A stretch of 15,768 bases of DNA from Rhodospirillaceae bacterium (GTDB lineage Bacteria; Pseudomonadota; Alphaproteobacteria; UBA11073). Numbering within the stretch: position 1 is the first letter of the stretch; every line of letters begins with the position of its first letter. The DNA lies in contig DPZW01000014.1 in assembly GCA_003536545.1 (NCBI GenBank), positions 1-15,768 of the forward strand. Reading direction: 5' to 3'. Under the pieces are notes generated by a model. It was not told the DNA's origin. It did no database searches and was given only the letters and a program-made list of their open reading frames with translations. The position numbers and the translations under genes are program-made. Shown here piece after piece: positions 8,444 through 15,474 of the stretch.

Positions 8444-9647
8444 TGCGTAGTATCTCCTTGACCGCGTTCAAAACAGATTCCACCGGAACTTCTCCGATAC
8501 ATTTTACTTCATTCAGGTAATCAGCCATTCCGCAAGCGGAACCGCCGCATGTGACGGGTTGCACCCAGGCAAAAGGAATGCCCCACGGCCCGAACCGCCA
8601 GGGCAAATACTCTGTATCCGGATTTCCATCGGCCGGGTGGCCCACGACTTCAACCGCAGGGGTGCCTACGGTGGCAGCCGCATGGAGCGCGAAACTGTCA
8701 TTGGTCACCATCATATCACATTGTTGGATAAGGGTGCCACTCGTGCGCGGGGATAAATTTCCGACACAATTAACACTTTTGTTACTTTTGTTCAGGATTG
8801 CAGCTGCGGCTGCGGCATCTTCCTCGCCGTGGCCCAGAATAAAAACCGTGCCACCGTATGTGTTATCCAGTTGCGCGACCAGCTGCGCAAATTTCTCGCC
8901 GGGCCAGCGTTTATGCGCAATAGACGCACCTACACCAAGCGCAATCCATGGGCGTGGATAATTTTTACCGGTAAATAAGGCATCAATTATCGCCGTGTCA
9001 TCCATGGTCGTATGCAATTCCTGCCGGATGTCCGTAATGGGCGGCATTTCCATGCCCAAAGCGTGCAGTAACTGCATACCGCGCCAGACTTCATGCGCCG
9101 GGCGTGTGTCATCAATCACATGCGTAAAATAATCATCATGCTGTTGGGCATATTGCCGTTTCATCGGCGTAGATTGCGCGGAATAGCTGAGACGGTAGGG
9201 CGCGCCCACGCTATGGGCAATCACCCCGGCATGATGCCAGTCTTCAGACCAGCGCGGCACAATGATCAAATCAAATGGCGCAGACGCGTGCGATTGCAAT
9301 TCCATCCCGAACATCATTTTCATGCGCTGGTCCGCGCCGGATGGAAAGGGAAGCGGCGTGATGGTGTCAAAAGCCGGATTGGTTTCAACCAGGCTCAGAT
9401 TTTCTTGGACGCAAACCAGCGTGATTTTCGCATGCGGGTAAAATTTGCGCAGATAAGAAAAAAAAGGGGTGTGCAAAAGATAATCACCCAGGGCATCCAG
9501 TTTTAAAATCAGAATGGATTTGATCTGGGTGGGATCAGGCGGGAATGGGGGATCATCATTGCCAGTGGCACGAATTTGATAAGCCGAAAAATCCGGCTGG
9601 GGATAATCCCCGGGGCCCTGATGATAGTGAATCTTTGCGTCAGCCAT
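8424..9647 (-). CDS. Glycosyltransferase family 9 (heptosyltransferase-like)
   Basis: This 407-residue GT-B fold enzyme of the ADP-heptose:LPS heptosyltransferase family (GT9) probably acts at the inner membrane in lipopolysaccharide core assembly. The N-terminal acceptor domain opens with SILILKLDALGDYLLHTPFF, the usual GD(x)(L)LxTP block. The C-terminal nucleotide-sugar domain shows LGVGASIAHKRWPGEKF and VTNDSFALHAAATVGTPAVEVVG, followed by a Cys-containing tail (C-x5-C...C) common in the family. The first 40 or so residues precede the fold and are low in recognisable motifs. The start ATG 9647 has no clear Shine-Dalgarno; instead a perfect hairpin (9649-9675) lies directly before it. It sits downstream of an M23 peptidase and overlaps the thioesterase gene. 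Confidence 0.88.
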   Translation of the reverse strand: MADAKIHYHQGPGDYPQPDFSAYQIRATGNDDPPFPPDPTQIKSILILKLDALGDYLLHTPFFSYLRKFYPHAKITLVCVQENLSLVETNPAFDTITPLPFPSGADQRMKMMFGMELQSHASAPFDLIIVPRWSEDWHHAGVIAHSVGAPYRLSYSAQSTPMKRQYAQQHDDYFTHVIDDTRPAHEVWRGMQLLHALGMEMPPITDIRQELHTTMDDTAIIDALFTGKNYPRPWIALGVGASIAHKRWPGEKFAQLVAQLDNTYGGTVFILGHGEEDAAAAAAILNKSNKSVNCVGNLSPRTSGTLIQQCDMMVTNDSFALHAAATVGTPAVEVVGHPADGNPDTEYLPWRFGPWGIPFAWVQPVTCGGSACGMADYLNEVKCIGEVPVESVLNAVKEILRNGKNAS

Positions 9648-9648
9648 T

Positions 9649-9675
9649 GCCGTTTTTTATAAAGGAAAAAACGGC
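9649..9675. repeat. Perfect 10-bp inverted repeat just upstream of the GT9 start
   Basis: The arms GCCGTTTTTT (9649-9658) and AAAAAACGGC (9666-9675) are separated by 7 bases. In the minus-strand transcript this hairpin ends one base before the ATG of the glycosyltransferase and replaces the place where a Shine-Dalgarno would be. It could be an attenuator or weak terminator after the M23 gene (the T-run is inside the stem, so it is not a classical terminator) or a translation-control element. The structure is read directly; the function is inference. Confidence 0.6.
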
Positions 9676-9698
9676 GGCAAGATATGCGGGATGATAAT

Positions 9699-10991
9699 TT
9701 AGCGAACCGTGGTGGTCGCCGTGGTGCCTACAGTGTTCTGTGCGAGTTTCGGCTGATCCTTGGCAATCAAACTTGCGAATTGCGTATCGTACTGTTTGAT
9801 CATGCCCTGGAACTTTGCCAATTCGGTTTTGTTCAGTTTATCCGTGCCGAGTGACGCTACTTTTTTCGGATTCACCTGCGCGCCGCCTTGCAGGACTTCG
9901 AAATGCAAATGCGGCCCGGTGGAACGGCCCGTTGAGCCAACATAGCCAATCACCTGGCCCTGGGTGACGCGTGCACCGGGGCGAATGCCTTTGCCATAGC
10001 GGCTGAGATGCGCATAGGCAGTGGAATAGGTGCCGTTGTGGCGGATCTTCACGTAATTGCCGTAGCTGGAAAAGCGCGAGGCTTTTTCAACTTTGCCGTC
10101 ACCGGCTGCGTAAACGGGCGTGCCGGTTGGCGCGGCAAAATCCACGCCTTTGTGCATCGCGCTATAGCCCAATACCGGATGACGGCGCATGCCGAAACCT
10201 GATGACATGCGTGCACCATCGACAGGTGTTTTTAATAGCGCGCGGCGGACATCGCGACCATCGGCGTGGTACATTTTACCGTCATAGCGATACATGCTGA
10301 TGGGTTTGCTTTTTGCGCTGGCCAGGTAAACATATTGCAGATTATCTGCGCGGATGATGTCCCCCTGGTCGTCATATTCTGCTTCAAACATCACGGCAAA
10401 TTTATCACCGCGATGGATATCGCGCTGGAAATCGACGTCATAGGATAATGTGCGTGTCATTTGCATTGCGACAGAGCGCGGCACACCGGCACGGCGTGCA
10501 GAAACAATAAATGATCCATCGATGTCACCACGCACAGCCACCATGCGTTTTTGCGTCTCGCGCGCAATGCGCTGCGCCGTAAAACTTTCTTCGCCGTTCA
10601 GTCCAAGTTCAATGCGCTGGGTAGCATCTGGCGCAAAAGCCAGTTTCACCAGGCGGGTGCCGTCGGCATCATGTTCCAGATTCAGGCGGAATTCCTGGCC
10701 GGCTTTGAATTTTTTTGCGCTGAAAACATCAGACAAAGTATCAGCGGCATCATTGGCAGCATCCTGTGTGATACCTTGTGCGGTTAAAAGAGAAGTTATG
10801 GTTTGGCCACTTGCCAGTTTGACCAGGCGTTCTTCGCGTACAGGTTCGTTTTGTTCAGGCTGCGTTTCGGCAATATGTTGCTGTGGTTTATGTTCAAGGA
10901 TACCGCCAATCCACGGCAGTTGTGCGATGAGGCTGTTAAGCGATAGAAAAAACGCCAGCAATGCCGGTAAGGCAAAAACATTCAAACGCAT
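9699..10991 (-). CDS. M23-family murein endopeptidase (MepM/ShyA-like)
   Basis: This 430-residue exported zinc peptidase cuts peptide cross-links in peptidoglycan. A hydrophobic N-terminal signal segment or anchor covers residues 5-24, then a LysM/OapA-like stretch (LVKLASGQTITSLLTAQGI, about 57-75), a middle domain, and the LytM domain from about 255. The zinc ligands fit H280 and D284 (HKGVD) and H363 (HLHFE), with the accompanying H328 (AYAH) and H361. The catalytic set is complete, so an active enzyme is expected. The start ATG 10991 has AAGGGG about 11 bases upstream. A promoter-like pair lies at 11097-11125. It heads the envelope group with the GT9 and thioesterase genes; the gap to the next gene is 51 bases and holds a hairpin. 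Confidence 0.92.
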   Translation of the reverse strand: MRLNVFALPALLAFFLSLNSLIAQLPWIGGILEHKPQQHIAETQPEQNEPVREERLVKLASGQTITSLLTAQGITQDAANDAADTLSDVFSAKKFKAGQEFRLNLEHDADGTRLVKLAFAPDATQRIELGLNGEESFTAQRIARETQKRMVAVRGDIDGSFIVSARRAGVPRSVAMQMTRTLSYDVDFQRDIHRGDKFAVMFEAEYDDQGDIIRADNLQYVYLASAKSKPISMYRYDGKMYHADGRDVRRALLKTPVDGARMSSGFGMRRHPVLGYSAMHKGVDFAAPTGTPVYAAGDGKVEKASRFSSYGNYVKIRHNGTYSTAYAHLSRYGKGIRPGARVTQGQVIGYVGSTGRSTGPHLHFEVLQGGAQVNPKKVASLGTDKLNKTELAKFQGMIKQYDTQFASLIAKDQPKLAQNTVGTTATTTVR

Positions 10992-11023
10992 GTATCTCTG
11001 GTCCCCTTGTCAAACTTGGCTTT

Positions 11024-11036
11024 GGGCCAATGGCCC
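11024..11036. repeat. Small hairpin in the M23 leader (GGGCC / GGCCC)
   Basis: A 5-bp perfect stem with a 3-base loop lies in the predicted 5' untranslated region of the M23 peptidase, about 33 bases before its start codon and upstream of the AAGGGG ribosome binding site. It may shape the leader; no known riboswitch class is recognised. Confidence 0.4.
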
Positions 11037-11096
11037 GCGGCCTACCCCCTAGAAGTGGCCAGAGGCGAATCCATGCGCCCCTCGGCTAACCCTGTG

Positions 11097-11125
11097 GTTT
11101 TACTGCAACAGTGGGGCAAGGTCAA
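11097..11125 (-). promoter_or_regulatory. Probable sigma-70 promoter for the M23 peptidase gene
   Basis: On the minus strand TTGACC (11120-11125) and TAAAAC (11097-11102) are separated by exactly 17 bases. Transcription would start near 11090, giving a leader of about 100 bases before the ATG at 10991. The -35 is 5 of 6 and the -10 is 4 of 6 to consensus, so the call is reasonable but unproven. Confidence 0.5.
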
Positions 11126-11181
11126 CGGTTTCGCCCTATTTTAGTTCCTTATTTTTTCGCTTGGCCTTTGATTTCATTGAG

Positions 11182-11324
11182 AAAAACATTCCCCGGGGTT
11201 TGAATTTGCAGATCGCCCGTATGTAGGGGAAGGGAGGTTCATCACATCCCGCCACCCCTTGGGGTGCAATCCCAAGGCTCAGCATACGGACCATGTGCCA
11301 GGCCTCTCGAGCGGCCAGACTCAC
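11182..11324 (-). ncRNA. Candidate structured small RNA or leader RNA
   Basis: The 372-base gap between the antiporter and the M23 gene holds no convincing gene but strong RNA-like structure on the minus strand. Arms 11283-11298 and 11208-11223 pair over 16 positions with only two 1x1 mismatches, including 7 perfect pairs CCGTATG/CATACGG. Inside is a perfect 7-bp hairpin (11271-11277 with 11257-11263, 7-base loop) and a weaker one (11247-11250 with 11232-11235), giving a three-way-junction shape. Near the 5' end GGCC/GGCC can form another stem. A near-consensus promoter sits just upstream, and a CCCCGGGG segment followed by TTTTT (11182-11186) may end it. I do not recognise it as tmRNA, SRP RNA or RNase P RNA; 6S RNA is possible but not shown. 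The ends are estimates. Confidence 0.5.
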
Positions 11325-11330
11325 AATATG

Positions 11331-11360
11331 AATATAATCCTATATTGGGGAAAATGTCAA
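11331..11360 (-). promoter_or_regulatory. Strong sigma-70-like promoter driving the candidate RNA
   Basis: Minus strand: a perfect TTGACA -35 (11355-11360), an 18-base spacer and TATATT -10 (11331-11336), or TTATAT with a 17-base spacer. It begins three bases after the antiporter stop codon, so it does not serve that gene. The predicted start is near 11324, over 300 bases before the next coding start. Confidence 0.6.
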
Positions 11361-11363
11361 ATT

Positions 11364-12590
11364 TTAAATCACGCTGCGTGCAGCTTTTTCCATGTCTTCG
11401 CCCGGCATGGCCGCAAGCGCGGGAATAAATTTCATGCGCCGCAGGAACGCGAGCCACAACGGTGTGAAAACCAGGCTGAGCGAAATCACGGCCACTGCAT
11501 ATTTATAAGCTTCCACATCCAGAGAGCGGTCGGACAAACCGGTGGCTGCCAAAAGGAATGAAAATTCACCAATCTGTCCCGTGACGGCCCCGGCCAGATT
11601 GGCATGCGTAGGGGTCATGCCCTGTAGGCGCAGCGTGACCACATTGATAATGGTCTTCAGCACCAATGCCGCACTGACCAAAATCACCACGACAACCAGA
11701 TGTTCCATCACAAAATTCAAATCAATCAACAGGCCAACGGAAAGAAAGAATACCATCATTAAGACATCAAATATGGATTGAATCCGGTTTTGAAATTTCT
11801 CGCGGTTCTTGGTGCGGCCAAGGGCAAGTCCCGCCAGAAACGCACCATAAGCTGCCGAAAGGCCGTAAGCCCCTGCCAATGCCGCGCCCGCAAAACAAAT
11901 CGCCAGTGCGGTGATGGCCGTTTGATCCTTCATCGCGCGCGATTTGATTTTTGCCAGATAGCGACCCCAGCGCATGAACCATTTCGGTTGTTTGACAGAT
12001 ATCCACAGCACCAGAAATAAAATCATCAGGCCAATCGCCAGTTTGACAAGTCCCATGATGTCAAATGTGCCGCCTGCATCCATTGCGCCCAGAATGAGCA
12101 TCATCGGCACAATGGAAATATCCTGTGCAATTAAAATGCCCATGCTGGTCTGGCCGCCAAAGCTTTGCTTGAGACCCATTTCATCCAGAATTTTAATCGC
12201 CACCGCAGTTGAAGATAACGCCACGCAGCAGCCAAGCAGAATGACGGTTTTAATCGGCCAGGCGGTAAAATGACTGATGACATACATCACGCCAATGCCA
12301 CCGAATATCTGCACGGCGGTGGTGATAATCGCCGGCTTTGCCACAACGCGGAAATGGGTGAGATCAAGCTCCAGGCCGATGTAAAACATGAGCAGGAGGA
12401 TGCCGAGTTCGGCCAGCCAGCGGATACCCTCGACATCAGCAGCAAGCCCCAGGCCGGTGGGGCCGAAAACGGCCCCCACCAGAATATAACCCACCAGAAC
12501 CGGCTGTCTGAGTTGACGCAACAAGGCCCCGCCAATAAATGCGGCGGCTAAAATAATCGCCAAATCACCAAGTTCAGTAGAGCTATGCAT
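11364..12590 (-). CDS. CPA2-family monovalent cation/proton antiporter (KefB-like membrane domain)
   Basis: This 408-residue, highly hydrophobic inner-membrane protein has about 12 membrane segments. Family marks include QPVLVGYILVGAVFGPTGLG, GILLLMFYIGLELD, VALSSTAVAIKILDEMG, the conserved Asp in LIAQDISIVP, and VTGQIGEFSFLLA. It exchanges K+ or Na+ for protons. It is only the transporter domain: the TrkA-N regulatory domain of full KefB/KefC is missing, and the C-terminal tail after the last helix is about 25 residues. ATG 12590 (MHSSTELGDL...) is chosen because an upstream extension to 12650 is polar and unlike the family. It is divergent from the pilin-like gene, with a 112-base shared control region carrying an inverted repeat and an extended -10. 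Confidence 0.9.
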   Translation of the reverse strand: MHSSTELGDLAIILAAAFIGGALLRQLRQPVLVGYILVGAVFGPTGLGLAADVEGIRWLAELGILLLMFYIGLELDLTHFRVVAKPAIITTAVQIFGGIGVMYVISHFTAWPIKTVILLGCCVALSSTAVAIKILDEMGLKQSFGGQTSMGILIAQDISIVPMMLILGAMDAGGTFDIMGLVKLAIGLMILFLVLWISVKQPKWFMRWGRYLAKIKSRAMKDQTAITALAICFAGAALAGAYGLSAAYGAFLAGLALGRTKNREKFQNRIQSIFDVLMMVFFLSVGLLIDLNFVMEHLVVVVILVSAALVLKTIINVVTLRLQGMTPTHANLAGAVTGQIGEFSFLLAATGLSDRSLDVEAYKYAVAVISLSLVFTPLWLAFLRRMKFIPALAAMPGEDMEKAARSVI

Positions 12591-12671
12591 ATTCGCGCGA
12601 GTGTAGCGATTCACCCCAGTGCTGCATAGGGAAGTCTTGGGTTTATGCACATCATGCCATCATCTGGCTGG

Positions 12672-12703
12672 TGATTTGATAAAAACAGAATTATATCAAA
12701 TCA
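12672..12703. promoter_or_regulatory. Operator-like inverted repeat between divergent antiporter and pilin-like genes
   Basis: TGATTTGATA (12672-12681) and TATCAAATCA (12694-12703) form a perfect 10-bp inverted repeat with a 12-base spacer, so the arm centres are 22 bases apart, about two helical turns. It contains an extended -10 (TG-A-TATAAT, minus strand, TATAAT at 12690-12695) that could start the antiporter transcript near 12683, and it reaches the first base of the pilin-like start codon. This fits a dimeric repressor site controlling one or both genes, or an mRNA hairpin over the start. The repeat is seen; the function is inferred. Confidence 0.5.
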
Positions 12704-13320
12704 TGGCAAATTTAATCATCACCATCATTTCCATTGCACTGGTTGCGGTGGCGGCCCTGATGGGCGCGTATTACGGCGGCACGGCTTTTATGGAAGGACA
12801 AGCCAAGGCGCGCGCGGTTAAAGTGATCAATGATTTTGCACAAATCGAAGGTGCAATTAAATTATACGGCGTGAATAATGCCGGCACATCCGTATTGCCG
12901 GGTGCACCGTTTTATAATCCGGTTGCAGGCGACTGGTCCGTGCTGATCCCGACCTACATGGCGAACGAGCCCACAGCGGATGAAGCATCCGGTGCGTTGG
13001 TGCGTTATATGTGCGCAAAGCTGGCAAGCGGTGGTTTGGGGTACGATGAAACATTGGCCTGCAGCGATACAACCAATAGTGTCTATGACGGAAGTTTTCT
13101 GATTGCACCGGTGAGTGAAGCTACCTGCCGCGCCGCCGTGCGCATGGCGAATAATGGCGCCTTCACCAGTTTTTATGACCTTTCCACAGGCAATATTCCC
13201 GCCCTGATGGACATCGGATCTGCCAATGAAAAGAAATTTGAATGTGCTTATCTGGATGACAGTTCAGGCGGCATTATAGATGGTGGCGAATATTACTGGC
13301 TGTTTTACCGCTGGAATTAA
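12703..13320 (+). CDS. Pilin-like single-pass protein of unknown function
   Basis: This 205-residue protein has one N-terminal hydrophobic helix (about residues 3-23), a small/aromatic stretch (GAYYGGTAF) and then an amphipathic continuation (AKARAVKVINDFAQIEGAIKLYGVNN, 34-59). This is the layout of type IV pilin and pseudopilin N-terminal helices. The globular part carries four cysteines (104, 120, 142, 181), compatible with two disulfides outside the cytoplasm, and ends in an aromatic tail (EYYWLFYRWN). A prepilin leader with a G/A cleavage site followed by Glu at +5 is not visible. The start ATG 12703 has no Shine-Dalgarno; an extended frame upstream is possible but polar. No pilus machinery genes are nearby. 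Pilin-like is a structural resemblance only. Confidence 0.7.
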   Translation: MANLIITIISIALVAVAALMGAYYGGTAFMEGQAKARAVKVINDFAQIEGAIKLYGVNNAGTSVLPGAPFYNPVAGDWSVLIPTYMANEPTADEASGALVRYMCAKLASGGLGYDETLACSDTTNSVYDGSFLIAPVSEATCRAAVRMANNGAFTSFYDLSTGNIPALMDIGSANEKKFECAYLDDSSGGIIDGGEYYWLFYRWN

Positions 13321-13395
13321 CGGCAATTTTAATTGCTTGCCTGCCCCGGTTTGGTTAAGCTATGGGATATTTTAGATAATAAACAGGAGCGCGTC

Positions 13396-13977
13396 ATGCA
13401 CGGTTTCCCAAAATCTTTGAGTGTTTCCGGGAAGCAGATTCCGTTTGTTTTTGGTGCAGCCTATGACATAGAGGTCATTGATAATGACAATATTCCTGAG
13501 CATGAGCGTGATGTGAATTATGTACCTGGTTGGCATAAACAGCCTGAACGCCCCAAAAAAACTATTCACAAAGAAGATCATTCTGCCTATCTGGCCATCA
13601 GCCTGACCCGCTGGTTGCGCCTGACTCCTTCGCCTGATGGCGAAAGTTTTGCCGTGACGATTATGACGGATCCGCGCCACGCCTTACTCAATGGATCGGA
13701 TGACAGCCTTGGCTTCTTTGATAAATTGGCATTGAAAGGCGAGATCAGAAAATTTGAATCCGGCAAAAGAAAACTGGAAAGTGGAATATTGGTGACAGAT
13801 GACCCCCTGCAGCAAACTTTTGAAAATGAGGCAGGATGCATGGGTTTTAAAACCATATCTGTTGCACGAAAAGATTTGCCGCGCGTCTTTACCTTGGCGC
13901 AGCGGGTTTTGCAGCAGGTGGGAAACATTCCTGCGCCAGACCCCAAAACACATCACGCGCGCCCTGAAATTTTATAA
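13396..13977 (+). CDS. Unrecognised 193-residue soluble protein
   Basis: I do not recognise a family. No signal peptide or membrane helix is visible, so a cytosolic protein is likely. It has a Pro- and charge-rich middle (about residues 38-62), a part that may be beta-rich (SAYLAISLTRWLRLTPSPDGESFAVTIM), and a last helical segment (LPRVFTLAQRVLQQVG) with a His/Pro-rich tail. ATG 13396 is chosen because AGGAG lies about 7 bases upstream, one of the best ribosome binding sites in the window; the open frame upstream to 13333 lacks such support. It follows the pilin-like gene by 75 bases on the same strand and may share its transcript. Its stop lies inside a perfect hairpin shared with the convergent kinase gene. 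Confidence 0.75.
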   Translation: MHGFPKSLSVSGKQIPFVFGAAYDIEVIDNDNIPEHERDVNYVPGWHKQPERPKKTIHKEDHSAYLAISLTRWLRLTPSPDGESFAVTIMTDPRHALLNGSDDSLGFFDKLALKGEIRKFESGKRKLESGILVTDDPLQQTFENEAGCMGFKTISVARKDLPRVFTLAQRVLQQVGNIPAPDPKTHHARPEIL

Positions 13978-13985
13978 TTTCAGGG
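13962..13985. terminator. Bidirectional terminator-like hairpin between convergent genes
   Basis: A perfect 10-bp stem, CCCTGAAATT (13962-13971) with AATTTCAGGG (13976-13985), and a 4-base loop TTAT. It covers the stop codons of both flanking convergent genes (TAA 13975-13977 plus, TGA 13980-13982 minus), which are only 2 bases apart. The stem is AT-rich at the top and GC-rich at the base, with no long T-run after it, so efficiency is uncertain; symmetry and position favour termination in both directions. Confidence 0.65.
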
Positions 13986-15014
13986 GAGTTCAAATCGATC
14001 ACCCCAGGGTGCCATACCCAATTTTTTGCTGTCGATATGATGTGCGGCCACGGCATGCCCGGCCGTGATAAGTTGCGTATATTGCTGAATGATGAGATCA
14101 TTTACTTCAATGCGGGTTTGTTTCAAACTGGTCTCGCCGCGTTCTGGCATATCATTCCCGCCAATATGCAGGCCGGATAATCTGGCTGCAAAACCAGCCA
14201 CAAATGCACCGCCCGCACCCACGGTATCCAGGCCATCCATGCCCATTCTTTCTGTGACTCTTACTTCCAGCAGTGGGGTTAGCATGCCCAGCTTTTTTAA
14301 ATCTTCGTTGGCGTAATAGGTGGTGGGCCGCGTGCCATCCGTCACAATAAAATCTGCATCACAGCATTGCATCAGATGTGTCAGTGCTTCCTCAAATGTT
14401 TTTTCCGGATAGGCATTTGTTAAATCTTTGCGCGATAAAATCACATAATTTGAAAGCGCGAGCTGTTCTTCGAGATTCTGTTGGTAAACTTCACGCTTGG
14501 CATTGTCCTGAATGGCGCGCGTGTTGGGTGATGAAATAATGGTTTTATTTTCTGCCTGTGCTTGCTGTGCCAATTCACGCCAGCCCAGTTGCCAGTTATG
14601 GGTGATGGCGGATGACATCAGGCAGAAAACCCCATCGCCTTCAGACAGATCAATTTGCCCAAGCAAATGCAGGCGGCTATCTGTGGTTTCAAGCAGCTGG
14701 GATTTTTCCTGATTTAATGTTTTTCCCTCTGGTGTCATATCCCAATAAGCGGTGCGGCTGTCGCGATTGGGGCGCAATTCCGGATAAAAAATAATACCCG
14801 CATCGCTTAAGACGGTGGCCAGCTGATTGCCGTAACGGTCGGTGGGAATTTCAGAAATTAATTGCAGGCCCGCATTTTTGCCCACCAATTCCTGCAGCCA
14901 GAATGTGGTGGTAATAGCATCACCGCCCAGGGTTGGCCCGGTATATTCGCCGCCCGTGCGCGTCTGGATAAAATCCAGCGCAAAGCCGCCGCAAATGATG
15001 ATGGGAAGGGACAT
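13980..15014 (-). CDS. PfkB-family carbohydrate kinase homologue with altered active site
   Basis: This 344-residue ribokinase-fold protein keeps the substrate-side motif GGDAITTTFWLQELVG (residues 30-45), the central LSRKDL segment typical of PfkB kinases, and the C-terminal signature DTVGAGGAFVAGF (263-275). In active enzymes this last motif reads D-T-x-G-A-G-D, where the final Asp is the catalytic base. Here residue 269 is Gly (codon GGT, 14208-14210), one base away from an Asp codon. The nucleotide-site strand also departs from the usual T-x-G-x-x-G (VTDGTRPTTYY). It may be a pseudokinase, a sugar-binding protein or carry a point mutation. The sugar substrate cannot be told. GGTAAG about 9 bases before ATG 15014 supports the start. 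The upstream two-TM gene ends 22 bases away on the same strand. Confidence 0.82.
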   Translation of the reverse strand: MSLPIIICGGFALDFIQTRTGGEYTGPTLGGDAITTTFWLQELVGKNAGLQLISEIPTDRYGNQLATVLSDAGIIFYPELRPNRDSRTAYWDMTPEGKTLNQEKSQLLETTDSRLHLLGQIDLSEGDGVFCLMSSAITHNWQLGWRELAQQAQAENKTIISSPNTRAIQDNAKREVYQQNLEEQLALSNYVILSRKDLTNAYPEKTFEEALTHLMQCCDADFIVTDGTRPTTYYANEDLKKLGMLTPLLEVRVTERMGMDGLDTVGAGGAFVAGFAARLSGLHIGGNDMPERGETSLKQTRIEVNDLIIQQYTQLITAGHAVAAHHIDSKKLGMAPWGDRFELP

Positions 15015-15036
15015 ATGATTTACTTACCAAATAAAT

Positions 15037-15474
15037 TCAGGGCATAAATTTATCACGGATGATTGCTCCAACAAGCCCTACGCCAACACCACCGCCCGCA
15101 ACCCAACCGGCATTCTTCCAATCCTTGGTCATGATGCCGGTTGCCACTGCTGCGCCGCCAACAACTGCAATGAATGCAATCACGGCCGCAGCATCTTTGG
15201 ACAGCCATGGAAGTAACATTCTGCTATTACTATTATCGGCAGCTTTGCTTGCGGGTTTTGCGGGGCCGGGTGATCCTAAATTTAAACGACGAAGATCTTC
15301 TGCAACTTGTTGTGGTGTTTTAACAAAGCCATTGTTTGTACCATTGCTGCGCTGTACTTCGGCGGCGAGTTCGGCCTTAATTCTTTCCACTTTTGCCTGG
15401 GTGTTTTCTTGTGGTGTCGGTGCCTGTTCGGGCGCAGCATCAATACGTGGGGGTAGGTTGGGATTATCAGTCAT
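15037..15474 (-). CDS. Small protein with two C-terminal membrane helices, unrecognised
   Basis: This 145-residue protein has a Pro/Gln-rich, probably disordered N-terminus (1-26), a charged helical stretch (about 27-42), a low-complexity linker (NLGSPGPAKPASKAADNSNS) and two hydrophobic segments: about 94-114 (AAAVIAFIAVVGGAAVATG) and a glycine-rich 122-139. The hairpin would place the N-terminal part on one side of the inner membrane, most simply in the cytoplasm. No known domain is recognised. Start ATG 15474 has a modest AGG about 9 bases upstream. It probably shares a transcript with the kinase homologue 22 bases downstream; what links the two is unknown. Confidence 0.7.
   Translation of the reverse strand: MTDNPNLPPRIDAAPEQAPTPQENTQAKVERIKAELAAEVQRSNGTNNGFVKTPQQVAEDLRRLNLGSPGPAKPASKAADNSNSRMLLPWLSKDAAAVIAFIAVVGGAAVATGIMTKDWKNAGWVAGGGVGVGLVGAIIRDKFMP

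Noticed and set aside
10450..11052. 200-residue plus-strand ORF over the M23 start region
   Set aside because: Antisense to the M23 N-terminus, rich in Ser/Arg/Cys as expected of a shadow frame.
11136..11324. 62-residue ORF on the minus strand inside the gap
   Set aside because: It would start with GTG exactly at the predicted transcript start, without a ribosome binding site, and it runs through the long paired arms. The base pattern is explained better by RNA structure than by coding.
11182..11324. Naming the candidate RNA as 6S, tmRNA, SRP or RNase P RNA
   Set aside because: The tmRNA tag, the SRP GGAAGCAGCC-type core and the RNase P GAGGAAAGTCC core are absent, and the 5' and 3' ends do not clearly pair as 6S would need.
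13323..13336. GCAAT/ATTGC hairpin after the pilin-like gene as terminator
   Set aside because: Only a 5-bp AT-rich stem without a T-run; too weak to call.
13351..13380. TTGGTT-N18-GATAAT as promoter of the gene at 13396
   Set aside because: Transcription would begin at or inside the ribosome binding site (AGGAG near 13385), leaving an unworkably short leader.
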